Below are positions 17,756-27,169 of a stretch of 41,589 nt of DNA, piece after piece. The notes beneath the pieces were generated by a model, which was given only the letters and a program-made list of their open reading frames with translations, searched no databases and was not told where the DNA came from. Source of the stretch: Rhizobium sp. (lineage in GTDB: Bacteria; Pseudomonadota; Alphaproteobacteria; Rhizobiales; Rhizobiaceae); contig JARXAQ010000316.1 of assembly GCA_029865825.1 (NCBI GenBank), positions 1 through 41,589 of the forward strand. Reading direction: 5' to 3'. A program made the position numbers and the translations under genes. How positions within the stretch are numbered: the stretch's first letter is position 1; every line of letters begins with the position of its first letter.

Positions 17756-18967
17756 ATGAATGCTTTTCAAGCCATCAAGGCAGACATCATTCTTCCCAGC
17801 GAGGTACTTAAGGACCATGTGCTGGAAATTGAAGATGGTCATATCAGTCGATTAAGTAGCATCGAACCAGACGGGAGCGGGGATCCCCTCCTTTCCTTTG
17901 ACGACTGCTATATTTGCCCGGGTTTCATCGATGTTCACGTGCATGGAGGCATGGGAGCGGATTTCATGGACGGGACTGAGCAGGCTGTCCGGATCGCAAA
18001 TCTCGCGCATCTCAAGCATGGCACGACCTCAATATTCCCGACGACCACAACGGGAACATTTGACGAGTTGGATGCGATGGTCAAAGCGTGCGAAAACGTG
18101 CAGAAAGGCTGGACCGTGAGAGATGGTGCGCGGATCGCTGGTGTGCATTTCTACGGGCCGTATTTTGCTGAAGACAAGGTCGGTATTCATGATCCAAGCG
18201 GTCGTCGAGACCCCGATCGTGAAGAATATGAGTACTTCCTAACCCGCGACATTGTTAAGATTGCTACGTGTGCAGCGGAACTGCGCGGTGCATCTGAATT
18301 CTATAAATATGCCCGCCAGCACACCGATCTCCTGACATGCGGACACTCGAACTCTTCATGGGCGGAAATGAGCCGCGCTTACCTCAATGGCGTTCGGCAT
18401 GTGGATCATTTTTGGTGTGCTATGAGCTCCGTGTCGTCTCTTCGAAAGCGGCTCGGCGATCCTATGCAAGCCAGCATGGAGCAATTCGTGCTAGCGAACC
18501 CCGGGATGAGCACCGAAGTGATAGCGGATGGAATACACCTTTCCGATGATCTGCTGAGGTTCGCCTTCCACCTCATCGGCCCCACCCGAACGTGCTTGGT
18601 AACCGACGCAAACAGAGCGATGGATGCCCCTCCTGGCAGGCACCGTTTTGGCCCAAGTGGAAGCGGAACGGAGGTGATTAGCGATGGCAAGTCGGTGAGG
18701 GGCTTGGACGGTGACCTCGCAAGTTCGATGCACGGTATGGACCACATGGTGCGAACAATGGCGGCCGCGGTAGGGAGCGATTTGCCGTCCGTCATCCGGA
18801 TGGCAACATTGACTCCTGCCGAACGGGCAGGGATTAACGACCGGGTCGGTAGTATCGAGGTCGGGAAGTTGGCAGATCTCGTCGTTCTAGAGCGCGATCT
18901 TCGCGTCAAAGCGGTACTGGTGGGCGGAGAGCTCGCCTACGCTCGCAGTTGCGACGTCCACGCATAG
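17756..18967 (+). CDS. NagA-like amidohydrolase (annotated-type N-acetylglucosamine-6-phosphate deacetylase family)
   Basis: PGFIDVHVHGGMGADFMDG; TDANRAMDAPPGRHRFG; TLTPAERAGINDRVGSIEVGKLADLVVLERDL; divergent from DeoR regulator. Confidence 0.85.
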   Translation: MNAFQAIKADIILPSEVLKDHVLEIEDGHISRLSSIEPDGSGDPLLSFDDCYICPGFIDVHVHGGMGADFMDGTEQAVRIANLAHLKHGTTSIFPTTTTGTFDELDAMVKACENVQKGWTVRDGARIAGVHFYGPYFAEDKVGIHDPSGRRDPDREEYEYFLTRDIVKIATCAAELRGASEFYKYARQHTDLLTCGHSNSSWAEMSRAYLNGVRHVDHFWCAMSSVSSLRKRLGDPMQASMEQFVLANPGMSTEVIADGIHLSDDLLRFAFHLIGPTRTCLVTDANRAMDAPPGRHRFGPSGSGTEVISDGKSVRGLDGDLASSMHGMDHMVRTMAAAVGSDLPSVIRMATLTPAERAGINDRVGSIEVGKLADLVVLERDLRVKAVLVGGELAYARSCDVHA

Positions 18968-19053
18968 AACTCCAGGAGAGGAGAAGACTATCCTTGAATA
19001 GGGATGGCGGGTCAAAATACTTGGCTTGCCGTCATCTCAGGGCTGCGAGCCGA

Positions 19054-19680
19054 TTAATTCGAAGGCCGTGTCGCGAAGATGAGCAGCCCGCCGAAACAGA
19101 CCATGCCGATCCCACTTGCTCTGTTGAACCACCTAAACGCATTAGGATTGGTCGTCAGCCTTCTCATCTTCGTCCCCGCATATCCGTAGACGGCCACAGC
19201 TACCAGCTCCAGCGCGAGAAACACTCCGCCCAGCGTGGCGAAACTCACCCAGTATTCGTCCGCTGCCACGAACTGTGGAAAGAACGCGGTGAAGATGAGG
19301 ACGGCCTTCGGGTTTCCGGCTGCCACAAGAAACTCTCTCCTTGCCAGTTCTAGCAGATCTTCTGACCGAGCACTTAGATGAGGGGAGGGGGGCTCTATCT
19401 TTCCCCTCATCAGACGAAAGCCGATCCAAAGTAAATACGCTGCTCCGAGCGTTTTCATGACCGTGAAGGCAATCTCGGAAGCTGCAAGTATCGCGCCCAG
19501 GCCGCAAGCTGAAATCCCAATCATCACGATGAAGGCGGCCAATCGCCCAGCGGCAGACAAGACCGCTGCGCCGAGGCCATATTGGGCTCCAACAGACACC
19601 GAGAGTAAGTTGTTGGGTCCAAATGCCATGTTAAGTGCAAAGCAGGCCGGGATGAACAGGAGCAGTGTTTCGAGCGTCAT
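19054..19680 (-). CDS. LysE family translocator
   Basis: FIPACFALNMAFGPNNLLSVSVGAQYGLGAAVLSAAGRLAAF...GNPKAVLIFTAFFPQFV. Confidence 0.9.
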   Translation of the reverse strand: MTLETLLLFIPACFALNMAFGPNNLLSVSVGAQYGLGAAVLSAAGRLAAFIVMIGISACGLGAILAASEIAFTVMKTLGAAYLLWIGFRLMRGKIEPPSPHLSARSEDLLELARREFLVAAGNPKAVLIFTAFFPQFVAADEYWVSFATLGGVFLALELVAVAVYGYAGTKMRRLTTNPNAFRWFNRASGIGMVCFGGLLIFATRPSN

Positions 19681-19837
19681 GCAAATATCTCCTTTATGCA
19701 GCAGATGCGCGGGCGGTTTATGCAGGTGCTGCGTTCGCTTCCTCCGGTCCCCCGAAGGTTCGTGGATAAGGGGGCGAGTGCAGTTCAAGACTCGATGCCG
19801 CTACTGGAGACGGACCGAACCAACGCCTCCGGCATGT

Positions 19838-20206
19838 TCAGGGAGTGCCCGCTCGCTTTATGGCGATATCGACCAAAATGCCCTGGAAGGCTTCCTGTAA
19901 GGCGATCGTCTGTCGTCGAACGTCAGCAGCAAGCGCGTCCACTTTCGCCGCGTCATAGGGCTTGGTCACAAGGGAGTGCATCATCTCCTGTCTCGTTACC
20001 CTCAATTGCCGAATAAGCGGACGAAGCTCCTCCCGCCGAGCAGAGATTTCCTGTGGCAGCAGTTCTTCAATCTCGGGTGGAAGAGCGGCACGCTCGATCA
20101 GCCACTCCCTCTTGGCGCTTCCTTCACCCCAGTAGTAGCTCACCGCGAAGGCATTGCCGAACAGGGAGAGCAGGAGGAGGAATGAGACAATCTGCATCTT
20201 TCTCAC
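19838..20206 (-). CDS. Periplasmic heavy-metal sensor-like protein (CnrX/Spy-like, Metal_resist type)
   Basis: N-terminal membrane segment, then LPPEIEELLPQEISARREELRPLIRQLRVTRQEMMHSLVTKPYDAAKVDALAADVRRQTIALQEAFQGIL. Confidence 0.75.
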   Translation of the reverse strand: MRKMQIVSFLLLLSLFGNAFAVSYYWGEGSAKREWLIERAALPPEIEELLPQEISARREELRPLIRQLRVTRQEMMHSLVTKPYDAAKVDALAADVRRQTIALQEAFQGILVDIAIKRAGTP

Positions 20207-20589
20207 TGAAATTCTCCGATCCTCAAGTCCCCCATCGCATAACTAAGCGCCGCAGCTTGCAGAGCCTCCATCCGAGCGTCTGCGTAACCCAGACCAAATC
20301 CAGTCCCGATTGTGAGCAGCAGCAGTGCTGCACAGGCAGATCCAAGCAAGCGAGCTCTTGCAGAAGAGCTCACGGCGGGGCTTCTCCAAGGGGCGCCTCG
20401 GAGCTCCGCGTTATCATCGAAGACAGCAATTTCAATCAAGCCATCGAGACGTCGCGCCTCCTCATGCAAGCTCCGGGCCCGATAATCAGCGTGAATAAGG
20501 ATCTCACCAGGCCGACGAAGCTCGACCGGCCAGTCTTCTAGGTCCGAGCCGTAAAGGAGAAGATGGGTCTCGAGTTCATTAAGGTCCAT
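20203..20589 (-). CDS. Membrane anti-sigma-factor-like protein
   Basis: Single TM helix ARLLGSACAALLLLTIGTGFGLGYADA; translationally coupled between sigma factor and metal-sensor-like gene. Confidence 0.65.
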   Translation of the reverse strand: MDLNELETHLLLYGSDLEDWPVELRRPGEILIHADYRARSLHEEARRLDGLIEIAVFDDNAELRGAPWRSPAVSSSARARLLGSACAALLLLTIGTGFGLGYADARMEALQAAALSYAMGDLRIGEFQ

Positions 20590-21181
20590 CGTTTCTTTCT
20601 CTCATTCGACTGCGCAGCGTCCGACGTGCTCTGACAATTAACTGCTCAGTCGCTGGTTTCGAGGACCCGATAATCTCGGCGACCTCGCCTACCGACCTTT
20701 CGCCCACCGTAGTAAGCAGCAGGGCCAGTCTTTGTCTCTCCGGAAGGGACGCGAGATCTCGACCGAGGGAAGCGATTTCCTGCTGTCCTGACACGACGCG
20801 ATCAGCGAGTGGTTCTGGAGAAGCCCAATCCATCATACCCAGGGGTGTCGTGAGCCATCGCCAACGATTCCTTTGACGATCGATGCAGCGATTGGCCACG
20901 ACGCGGTAGAGCCAAGTTCCGACGCTCCCGCGCTGCCCGTCAAACCGCCCCGCTGATGACCAAAGGGAGATAAAAGCTTCCTGGACCACTTCGTCTGCCT
21001 CAGCATCGTTCAGAAACTGCCGCGCGATAGCACGCAGTCTTCGCTCATGACGCTCCACCAGATGCGCAAACGATTTCTCGTCACCTGCGGCCGACTTGTG
21101 GAGCAATGATAAATCTAAGGCGGGGTCGCTCCCGCCCCGCATGTCCGATGACTTGGCCACTAGGTCATGTCTCTGTTTCAA
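20579..21181 (-). CDS. RNA polymerase sigma factor, ECF (sigma-70 family)
   Basis: FAHLVERHERRLRAIARQFLNDAEADEVVQEAFISLWSSAGRFDGQRGSVGTWLYRVVANRCIDRQRNRWRW; region 4 LPERQRLALLLTTVGERSVGEVAEIIGSSKPATEQLIVRARRTLR. Confidence 0.93.
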   Translation of the reverse strand: MKQRHDLVAKSSDMRGGSDPALDLSLLHKSAAGDEKSFAHLVERHERRLRAIARQFLNDAEADEVVQEAFISLWSSAGRFDGQRGSVGTWLYRVVANRCIDRQRNRWRWLTTPLGMMDWASPEPLADRVVSGQQEIASLGRDLASLPERQRLALLLTTVGERSVGEVAEIIGSSKPATEQLIVRARRTLRSRMRERNDGP

Positions 21182-21458
21182 ATCTGGGCAGCCTGATGGG
21201 GCAATTGTGCAGGTTGCTTCACCCGCTCATGTCGCCCCTAAACTTCACAGCTGCATCCCAGTTCTGTTGTTGATACGAGCGACACCGCGCAAACCTACGC
21301 TGGCCGCTACCTCATGACGAATGAGACCAAACTTTTCTGACACGAGCCGGGGGCTGAAGAGGTTATTTGCGTCGGAAAGCTTCGAAGGGCGTAGGTTCGA
21401 GCCTTCAAGGACGTTTCAGCAGTGACGCGTCGCAGCACTGAAAAACTGGAGCCTTGAA

Positions 21459-21866
21459 ATGCTGAAAAAATATCTGATCTTCGCGATTGCCCTGCTAGGT
21501 GCGAGCTCAACGATGGCGGCTTCCGCCGTCACTCGAGCGGATCTGAACCTGCGAACAGGTCCAGGCGTTTCCTATCCCGCAGTTGCCACTGTTCCATATG
21601 GCCAAGCTCTTAATGTCGTAGGCTGCGCGGAACGTGGTCGTTGGTGCGATGTTGTCTGGAACGGCTATCGAGGCTGGGTAAGCGGCAGCTACCTTGGTGC
21701 CATGACCGCACGCGCGCCTGTCGTAGTCTACGACCCCGTCCTATACGAACGTCATTATCTTGGCGCGCCCTACCTCAATCCAAGAGCCGCTGCTCGACGA
21801 GATGCAAGGATTGAGTACCGGGTTCATCGGCGTATGGATCGACGTTGGGGTCGTTGGACAGACTGA
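21459..21866 (+). CDS. SH3 domain-containing secreted protein
   Basis: Signal peptide then SAVTRADLNLRTGPGVSYPAVATVPYGQALNVVGCAERGRWCDVVWNGYRGWVSGSYL. Confidence 0.9.
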   Translation: MLKKYLIFAIALLGASSTMAASAVTRADLNLRTGPGVSYPAVATVPYGQALNVVGCAERGRWCDVVWNGYRGWVSGSYLGAMTARAPVVVYDPVLYERHYLGAPYLNPRAAARRDARIEYRVHRRMDRRWGRWTD

Positions 21867-21921
21867 CGGCGAAGTCCAAAGGTTTGAGCTGGCGCGAGCA
21901 AGAGCCAGCTCTTAGCCTTGG

Positions 21922-22503
21922 ATGCGATGCCGCGGGAGATGGCAATTGTCACCACCAAAAGACGATGTATTGGTTCTCAGGCGCCCGGCATTGCAGGACC
22001 TAAGCGAGTTCTGTCGATACGTTCCATCCTCACAGACTGCACGCATGGCCGGATTGCGATCAGATTTGAAGTGGGACGCGGTGGCTGAGGGCAAGCAACT
22101 ATTTGATCGGCTCAATGCCAGCCGCTTCGGATGGGTTGTCGAAGTCGATGGGCGTGTGATTGGACACATCAGGCTGTCGGAGACGGAGGAGTCGCAAAGG
22201 CGAGGGCGCATCGCCATGGGTCTCCTGTCAGATGAAGACATGGCACGAGGCTATGGGCGACGGTCAATCGCCCTGATCCTGGACCACCTTTTCACTCGCC
22301 AATACTTCCATCGTATCGATCTTCGCGTGCTCTCGTACAATCGGCGGGCGATCCGTTGCTATCTCGCATGCGGCTTTCGATTTGAAGGACTCGAGCGAGA
22401 GGTTTTCCACCTCGACGGTAACTGGTTCGGCGATTGGATCATGGGAATCCTTGAGCATGAAGAGCGGATTGTCCCCATGGCGGGCGACAAGTTGATCACT
22501 TGA
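21922..22503 (+). CDS. GNAT family N-acetyltransferase
   Basis: GWVVEVDGRVIGHIRLSETEESQRRGRIAMGLLSDEDMARGYGRRSIALILDHLF...LRVLSYNRRAIRCYLACGFRFEG. Confidence 0.88.
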   Translation: MRCRGRWQLSPPKDDVLVLRRPALQDLSEFCRYVPSSQTARMAGLRSDLKWDAVAEGKQLFDRLNASRFGWVVEVDGRVIGHIRLSETEESQRRGRIAMGLLSDEDMARGYGRRSIALILDHLFTRQYFHRIDLRVLSYNRRAIRCYLACGFRFEGLEREVFHLDGNWFGDWIMGILEHEERIVPMAGDKLIT

Positions 22504-22520
22504 GAATCCTGACGACAAGG

Positions 22521-23339
22521 ATGGACGAATTGCCAGAGATCACGATCCCCGTTGTGGCAGGCGCAATGCTCGCAGGCTTTATTCAAGGCCTGACCGGATT
22601 TGCTTACGGGTTGGTCGCGATGTCGGTGTGGGTATGGGTACTTGATCCGCAAACAGCAGCAGCCTTGGTTGTCGTTGGCGCCTTGTCCGGGCAAGTGAGC
22701 ACGAAGCTTGTTGAGCGAAAACGACGCTCATCGCCACGTCTGATACCCTATCTGGTCGGTGGAGGAGTTGGTCTTGCGGTCGGTTTTACGCTCCTTCCAT
22801 TTGTTAGTGTCACAGGCTTTAGATTGTCGGTAGGTATCTTTCTCATGGTCTGGTGCCCGATCATGTTGATGTGGCGACGCATCCCGGCCGTGACCGCGAG
22901 TAGCCGCGCTGCAGATGCGCTGGTGGGCTCTCTTGCGGGGGGCATGGCAGCATTTGGCGGATTGTCCGGTCCACTTCCGGTCTTGTGGACTTCCTTGCAG
23001 CGTCTCGAAAAAGCGGTGCAGCGCGAAATTGTCCAAGAGTTCAACCTTCTGATCTTGGCAGTCACCTTTGTAGGTTACGTCGCGACTGGACAATTTCGGT
23101 CAGAATTCTTCCCTATTGCTGGGGCGGTGGTGCCAATCACTCTTATGGCAACCTTCTTGGGACGCTTGGCATTCTCGATGATATCTCAGTCTCTGTTTCG
23201 AACAATTTTACTGCTTGTGCTGACTGGCTCTGGGGCAGCGATCGTCTCATCGACTCAAGCATCGGGAATGGAACCTTCGCCATCTGCTGAGTACTGTGTC
23301 AGGCGCCCGTGCTGGATCCAGACCGGGACGTTGAGGTGA
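22521..23339 (+). CDS. Sulfite exporter TauE/SafE family (TSUP) permease
   Basis: AGAMLAGFIQGLTGFAYGLVAMSVW...GSLAGGMAAFGGLSGPLPVLW, duplicated TSUP motifs. Confidence 0.88.
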   Translation: MDELPEITIPVVAGAMLAGFIQGLTGFAYGLVAMSVWVWVLDPQTAAALVVVGALSGQVSTKLVERKRRSSPRLIPYLVGGGVGLAVGFTLLPFVSVTGFRLSVGIFLMVWCPIMLMWRRIPAVTASSRAADALVGSLAGGMAAFGGLSGPLPVLWTSLQRLEKAVQREIVQEFNLLILAVTFVGYVATGQFRSEFFPIAGAVVPITLMATFLGRLAFSMISQSLFRTILLLVLTGSGAAIVSSTQASGMEPSPSAEYCVRRPCWIQTGTLR

Positions 23340-23342
23340 GCC

Positions 23343-23969
23343 GTGCCTGATATTGATGTCCTCCTTGGATTTGTTGTCGCCGTCTTCATCTTGTCGGTAA
23401 CGCCCGGACCTGATTTCGCCCTTATTGTCAGCAGAGCGATGGGGCAGGGGAAAGCGTCAGCTCTGCTCACAGTCTGTGGCTTTGCTTTGGCTGGCCTTAT
23501 CCAGGTTCCGCTGGTTGCTATGGGAGTAGGCTCCCTAGTCGATGCCTATCCCATACTCTTCGATCTCATCCGAGTGTTGGGCGGTGCCTACCTTATCTGG
23601 CGTGGTGTAAATCTGCTTCGCCATAGGGACTCGCCTCACGGAGACTTGGCCGAGGAGATCGCGATCATTCCGGCACATGCCGTGCGCGACGGCTTCATTG
23701 CATCGCTGACCAATCCCAAGGGCCTCATGTTCATGACTGCTCTGCTGCCGCAGTTCGTTGACGCTAGTGGCGGAAATCACGGGCTCCAGCTTCTCGTATT
23801 CGGCTTGATTATGAAGCTCACCGCCTTCCTGTCAGAAGCTTCCATCGCATTGGCAGCCAGCGCCATCTCACGTGACCTCCGGCGCTATCCGAAGCTCATT
23901 GTCATGCAGGACAGGCTCTCCGCAATGGTCATGATCGGATTGGGGCTTCATCTCGCATTTCGTCGGTAG
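23343..23969 (+). CDS. LysE family translocator
   Basis: SVTPGPDFALIVSRAMGQGKASALLTVCGFALAGLIQV...LTNPKGLMFMTALLPQFV. Confidence 0.92.
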   Translation: MPDIDVLLGFVVAVFILSVTPGPDFALIVSRAMGQGKASALLTVCGFALAGLIQVPLVAMGVGSLVDAYPILFDLIRVLGGAYLIWRGVNLLRHRDSPHGDLAEEIAIIPAHAVRDGFIASLTNPKGLMFMTALLPQFVDASGGNHGLQLLVFGLIMKLTAFLSEASIALAASAISRDLRRYPKLIVMQDRLSAMVMIGLGLHLAFRR

Positions 23970-24181
23970 GCATTTGAGTCTGCCAAGTGGTGACGGCGTA
24001 CGTTCCCTCAGCCGATCAAGGCCATGGTTAGTATATGAGCGCGATGAAAGCCCCACTTGTTGATTATGGAAGGGCGGGCCATTCCGTGATCAACAGTTAG
24101 AGGCAACTGTCTTTGCGCATCCCGCAGGCATTCGGGACATCCTGAAGCATATCGCCATAGCAAATTCGCGGCCGGCATATG

Positions 24182-24694
24182 CGGGTTGTCGGTTCGGCGC
24201 TTGCGGCTCTTCTGCTTGCCACTCTCGGTGTCGGCTTTGGGCTTGGATATACGGAAGCTCGTATGCAGGCCTTGGAGTCTACTGTGATTGGCTTGGTAAC
24301 TAGAGACCTGATGATGGGAGATTGGCAGTGAGAAAAAACTCAGAATCATCCCATCACTCCTCGGAGTGTCATTGTTGGGCATTGTCTTCGGTGTGGCGTA
24401 TTATTGGGGTGATCGTAATGCGACGAAGGAGTGATTGATTGAACGGGCCGCTCTCCACTCCCGCCTGAAACTTAGCAGCAACTTGCTACGGAAATATCTG
24501 CCACGAGTGACGAACTTCGGCCTCTGGTGCTTGAACTGCGATCGGCTCGTCAGGCAATGATTCAGGCGCTTACTGCAAAACCGCTCGATGAACCAACTGT
24601 GAACGCACAAGCCGCCACGGTTCGGCAAAAGGCGACTGCACTTCAATAAGCCTACCAGAACATTCTGGTCGAGGCAGCTAGGCCACCGCACTAA
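24182..24694 (+). pseudogene. Decayed paralogue of the anti-sigma-like C-terminus plus metal-sensor-like gene
   Basis: VVGSALAALLLATLGVGFGLGYTEARMQALE...GDWQ* then KKLRIIPSLLGVSLLGIVFGVAYYWGDRNATKE*LIERAAL / PPET*QQLATEISATSDELRPLVLELRSARQAMIQALTAKPLDEPTVNAQAATVRQKATALQ*AYQNILVEAARPPH*. Confidence 0.85.
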
Positions 24695-24866
24695 AGGAAC
24701 CTCAAAGTGAATGCAGCCGGCTCAGGTTGGAGCAACCAACAAATTCAACGACTGAAAGGTTCACCACAGTGCGTATTCATCTCGACGGCAAGATCAGCTA
24801 GGTGGTGTGAGAAGAAGGCCGCGGGCAATTGATTGACTTCGTCGAGCCGCGGCATCCAGTTTCGGC

Positions 24867-25727
24867 CTAGTGGCTCAGGTTCAGTCTGCTCGTTAGAACG
24901 TCACTCAGCGAAGAGTTGCCGCGGATGAAGGTCCCGATCTCAGGATCGAAAGGAATCTGCCCTCGATTGATTGCTGAGTACATGGCCTGCAACTCGGTTG
25001 CGAACGAGGTCCCGATTCCCATTTGCTGATGAAATGGACCGATCTCGTGTTCTGCCAATTCGTGTATCATCACTGGCCTACCAACCTTACTCGCAATCAG
25101 ATCTCTGACCATCTGCTCCGAATATCTCCTGGGACCAACGATGTTGTATATCCCTGTCTTGATACCAACAAGGCAGTCGACGACTGCCTCTCCGACGTCA
25201 TTTGTCGCCACGCATTCTATCTCGAGAGACGCTGGTGAGATCATTGCCGGAAGATTCCCGCTGGCAATTGCTTCCCCTGCGTACGGTAGCCAGCTTTCCA
25301 TGAAGTACGCAGACCTAAGAATTGCCAACCGGGCATCAGTCTTTCGCAGCTCTCGTTCAAAGGTGTTCAACGTGGCGACGATGCCAACGCCGCTGGCGAG
25401 GTGTGCACCTTCCGAGGATAGTGCGACCACATGGGGCACTCTGGCGTCGCAAATGGCCTCAGCGACGCACTTGGAAAGCTTCTCTGATTCGTGGAAGACA
25501 TTTTCCGCATCGGGGTTCGCGGGATTCAGCACGAAAACACCCTTGGCTCCAGTGAACGCATCAGCAAGGGCGCGAGTGTTGAGCGCATCGACTTCAAGCC
25601 ATTCGATCGTTGGATGCCGGGTGTCCAAGGATCGTCGGCTGAGAGCTCGACATGCAAGATTTCTGCGCTCAAGCGCGCTTAAGACGGCCCTGCCGACGTT
25701 TCCTGTTGCACCCATTACAACGAACAT
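24867..25727 (-). CDS. NmrA-like / SDR-type NAD(P)-binding protein
   Basis: MFVVMGATGNVGRAVLSALERRNLACRALSR; GAKGVFVLNP; VVALSSEGAHL. Confidence 0.9.
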   Translation of the reverse strand: MFVVMGATGNVGRAVLSALERRNLACRALSRRSLDTRHPTIEWLEVDALNTRALADAFTGAKGVFVLNPANPDAENVFHESEKLSKCVAEAICDARVPHVVALSSEGAHLASGVGIVATLNTFERELRKTDARLAILRSAYFMESWLPYAGEAIASGNLPAMISPASLEIECVATNDVGEAVVDCLVGIKTGIYNIVGPRRYSEQMVRDLIASKVGRPVMIHELAEHEIGPFHQQMGIGTSFATELQAMYSAINRGQIPFDPEIGTFIRGNSSLSDVLTSRLNLSH

Positions 25728-25917
25728 GTTTCATCCTCCAGAACGTCCATAATCAAATCTCCTGCGCCTTGTTGCAGGTCCTCTCTGCCGATGGACTGAT
25801 CGGCCAAGGGGCATACGGCATGTGAGGACTAATTGCACGGACGGGTTCTTGGCGTCTTGAACGGAATTGAAGCCTATTCGCGAAGTGAGAAGTTATGGGC
25901 CGACAACGACCTGAAAC

Positions 25918-26314
25918 GTAACCGGTGTTCTTCCCCCACATTGTCTGCAGGCTTCTGATCTGGGATCGAAGCTCCATGGATGAGAGACAAGGAGTTTCTC
26001 CATGGAGAGTACGTTGGAGGTTCTCACAGCGCGACGGAGTAGGCGTGAGGCACATCGCCAATGGCCTGACGATGTCAAGGCGCGGATCGTTTCGGAGAGC
26101 TTGCGACCGGGCGTAACGGTGAATGAAGTCGCGGGGCGCTACGGGCTGAAGGCCAACCACCTGTCGTCGTGGCGCACGCTGGCGCGGCAGGGCAAGCTGG
26201 TGTTGCCTGAGCCTGAGGACGCAGTCGAGTTTGCGGCAGTGGTTGTCGGGACGCCCGCGCCGGAGTCGCCGACGGTCAAAGCCGTCTCCCGGACCGAGAT
26301 CGTGGTTGGTGGAG
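25918..26314 (+). mobile_element. IS66-family left-end fragment with 5' part of tnpA (ORF start 26002)
   Basis: MESTLEVLTARRSRREAHRQWPDDVKARIVSESLRPGVTVNEVAGRYGLKANHLSSWRTLARQGKLVLPEPED...TEIVVGGV is IS66 TnpA-like; truncated exactly where the IS3 terminal repeat begins. Confidence 0.8.
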
Positions 26315-26341
26315 TGCACCCCGTTTCACCGGACAAGTCGG

Positions 26342-27169
26342 CTAGTTTGATTTAGCCCTGATGAACTGCCGAGGGGAAGCCATCTTGAGCGCGGAATGAG
26401 GATGGATTTCATTGTAGTCCTCGATCGATCCGTCGATGAGCCGGAGCGCCGTTTCGGCGTCCGGTAGTGCTGCGATGCGGATATAGTCCCCCTTCAGGGT
26501 TTTGACGAAGGCTTCCGACATGCCGTTCGACTGCGGACTGGCCACCGGCGTGAAGCAAGGCGTCAGATTGAGCGCCTGGGCAAAGAGCCTCGTGTCCCTC
26601 GCGGTGTAAGTCGAGCCATTGTCCGAGAGATGCTCGATTGCGTGCGGGGCTCTGGTCGCCGCGAAGCGCTTCTCGACTGCCTCCAGCATCATGTCGCGCA
26701 CGTCAGAGCCGGAGATGCCCGCATTGGCGACCGCCGTCCAGGCGATGATCTCCCGGTCGAAAGCATCGATGATGAAGGCGAGACGAATGACCTCGCCGTT
26801 CCAGCAGGTGAACTCCAGCCCATCCGAGCACCAGCGCAAGTTTGAGCGCATCACCATGACCTTGCCGTCATGGATACGGCCCTTGCGAACTGCCGTATGC
26901 TTCTCCAGCAGCATGGCGTGGTTGCCCATGATGCGATGAACCCGTTTGGCGTTGACGATAGGCTTATCGGCGGCTCGCCTCTCGCGATTGAGGAGCGCGG
27001 CGATCCGCCGATAGCCATAGGTTGGCCTTTGATCCACCAGCCTGCGGATGATGGGCAGAAGCTCTGCATCCTCGGCCTTGTGATAGGACCCGCGCGGCTT
27101 TGATCTGCCTTTCAGCCGCTCGACGAGGTTGGAACGGGATACGCCCAGCGTGTCTGCGACGGACTTCAT
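26342..27169 (-). CDS. IS3-family transposase OrfB (DDE integrase core)
   Basis: TYGYRRIAALLNRERRA..., rve core LRWCSDGLEFTCWNGEVIRLAFIIDAFDREIIAW...LSDNGSTYTARDTRLFAQ...SPQSNGMSEAFVKTLKGDY. Confidence 0.95.
   Translation of the reverse strand: MKSVADTLGVSRSNLVERLKGRSKPRGSYHKAEDAELLPIIRRLVDQRPTYGYRRIAALLNRERRAADKPIVNAKRVHRIMGNHAMLLEKHTAVRKGRIHDGKVMVMRSNLRWCSDGLEFTCWNGEVIRLAFIIDAFDREIIAWTAVANAGISGSDVRDMMLEAVEKRFAATRAPHAIEHLSDNGSTYTARDTRLFAQALNLTPCFTPVASPQSNGMSEAFVKTLKGDYIRIAALPDAETALRLIDGSIEDYNEIHPHSALKMASPRQFIRAKSN

Noticed and set aside
19054-23969. The two LysE exporters as a tandem duplication
   Set aside because: The two proteins differ clearly in sequence and orientation, so they look like distinct family members rather than a recent duplication.
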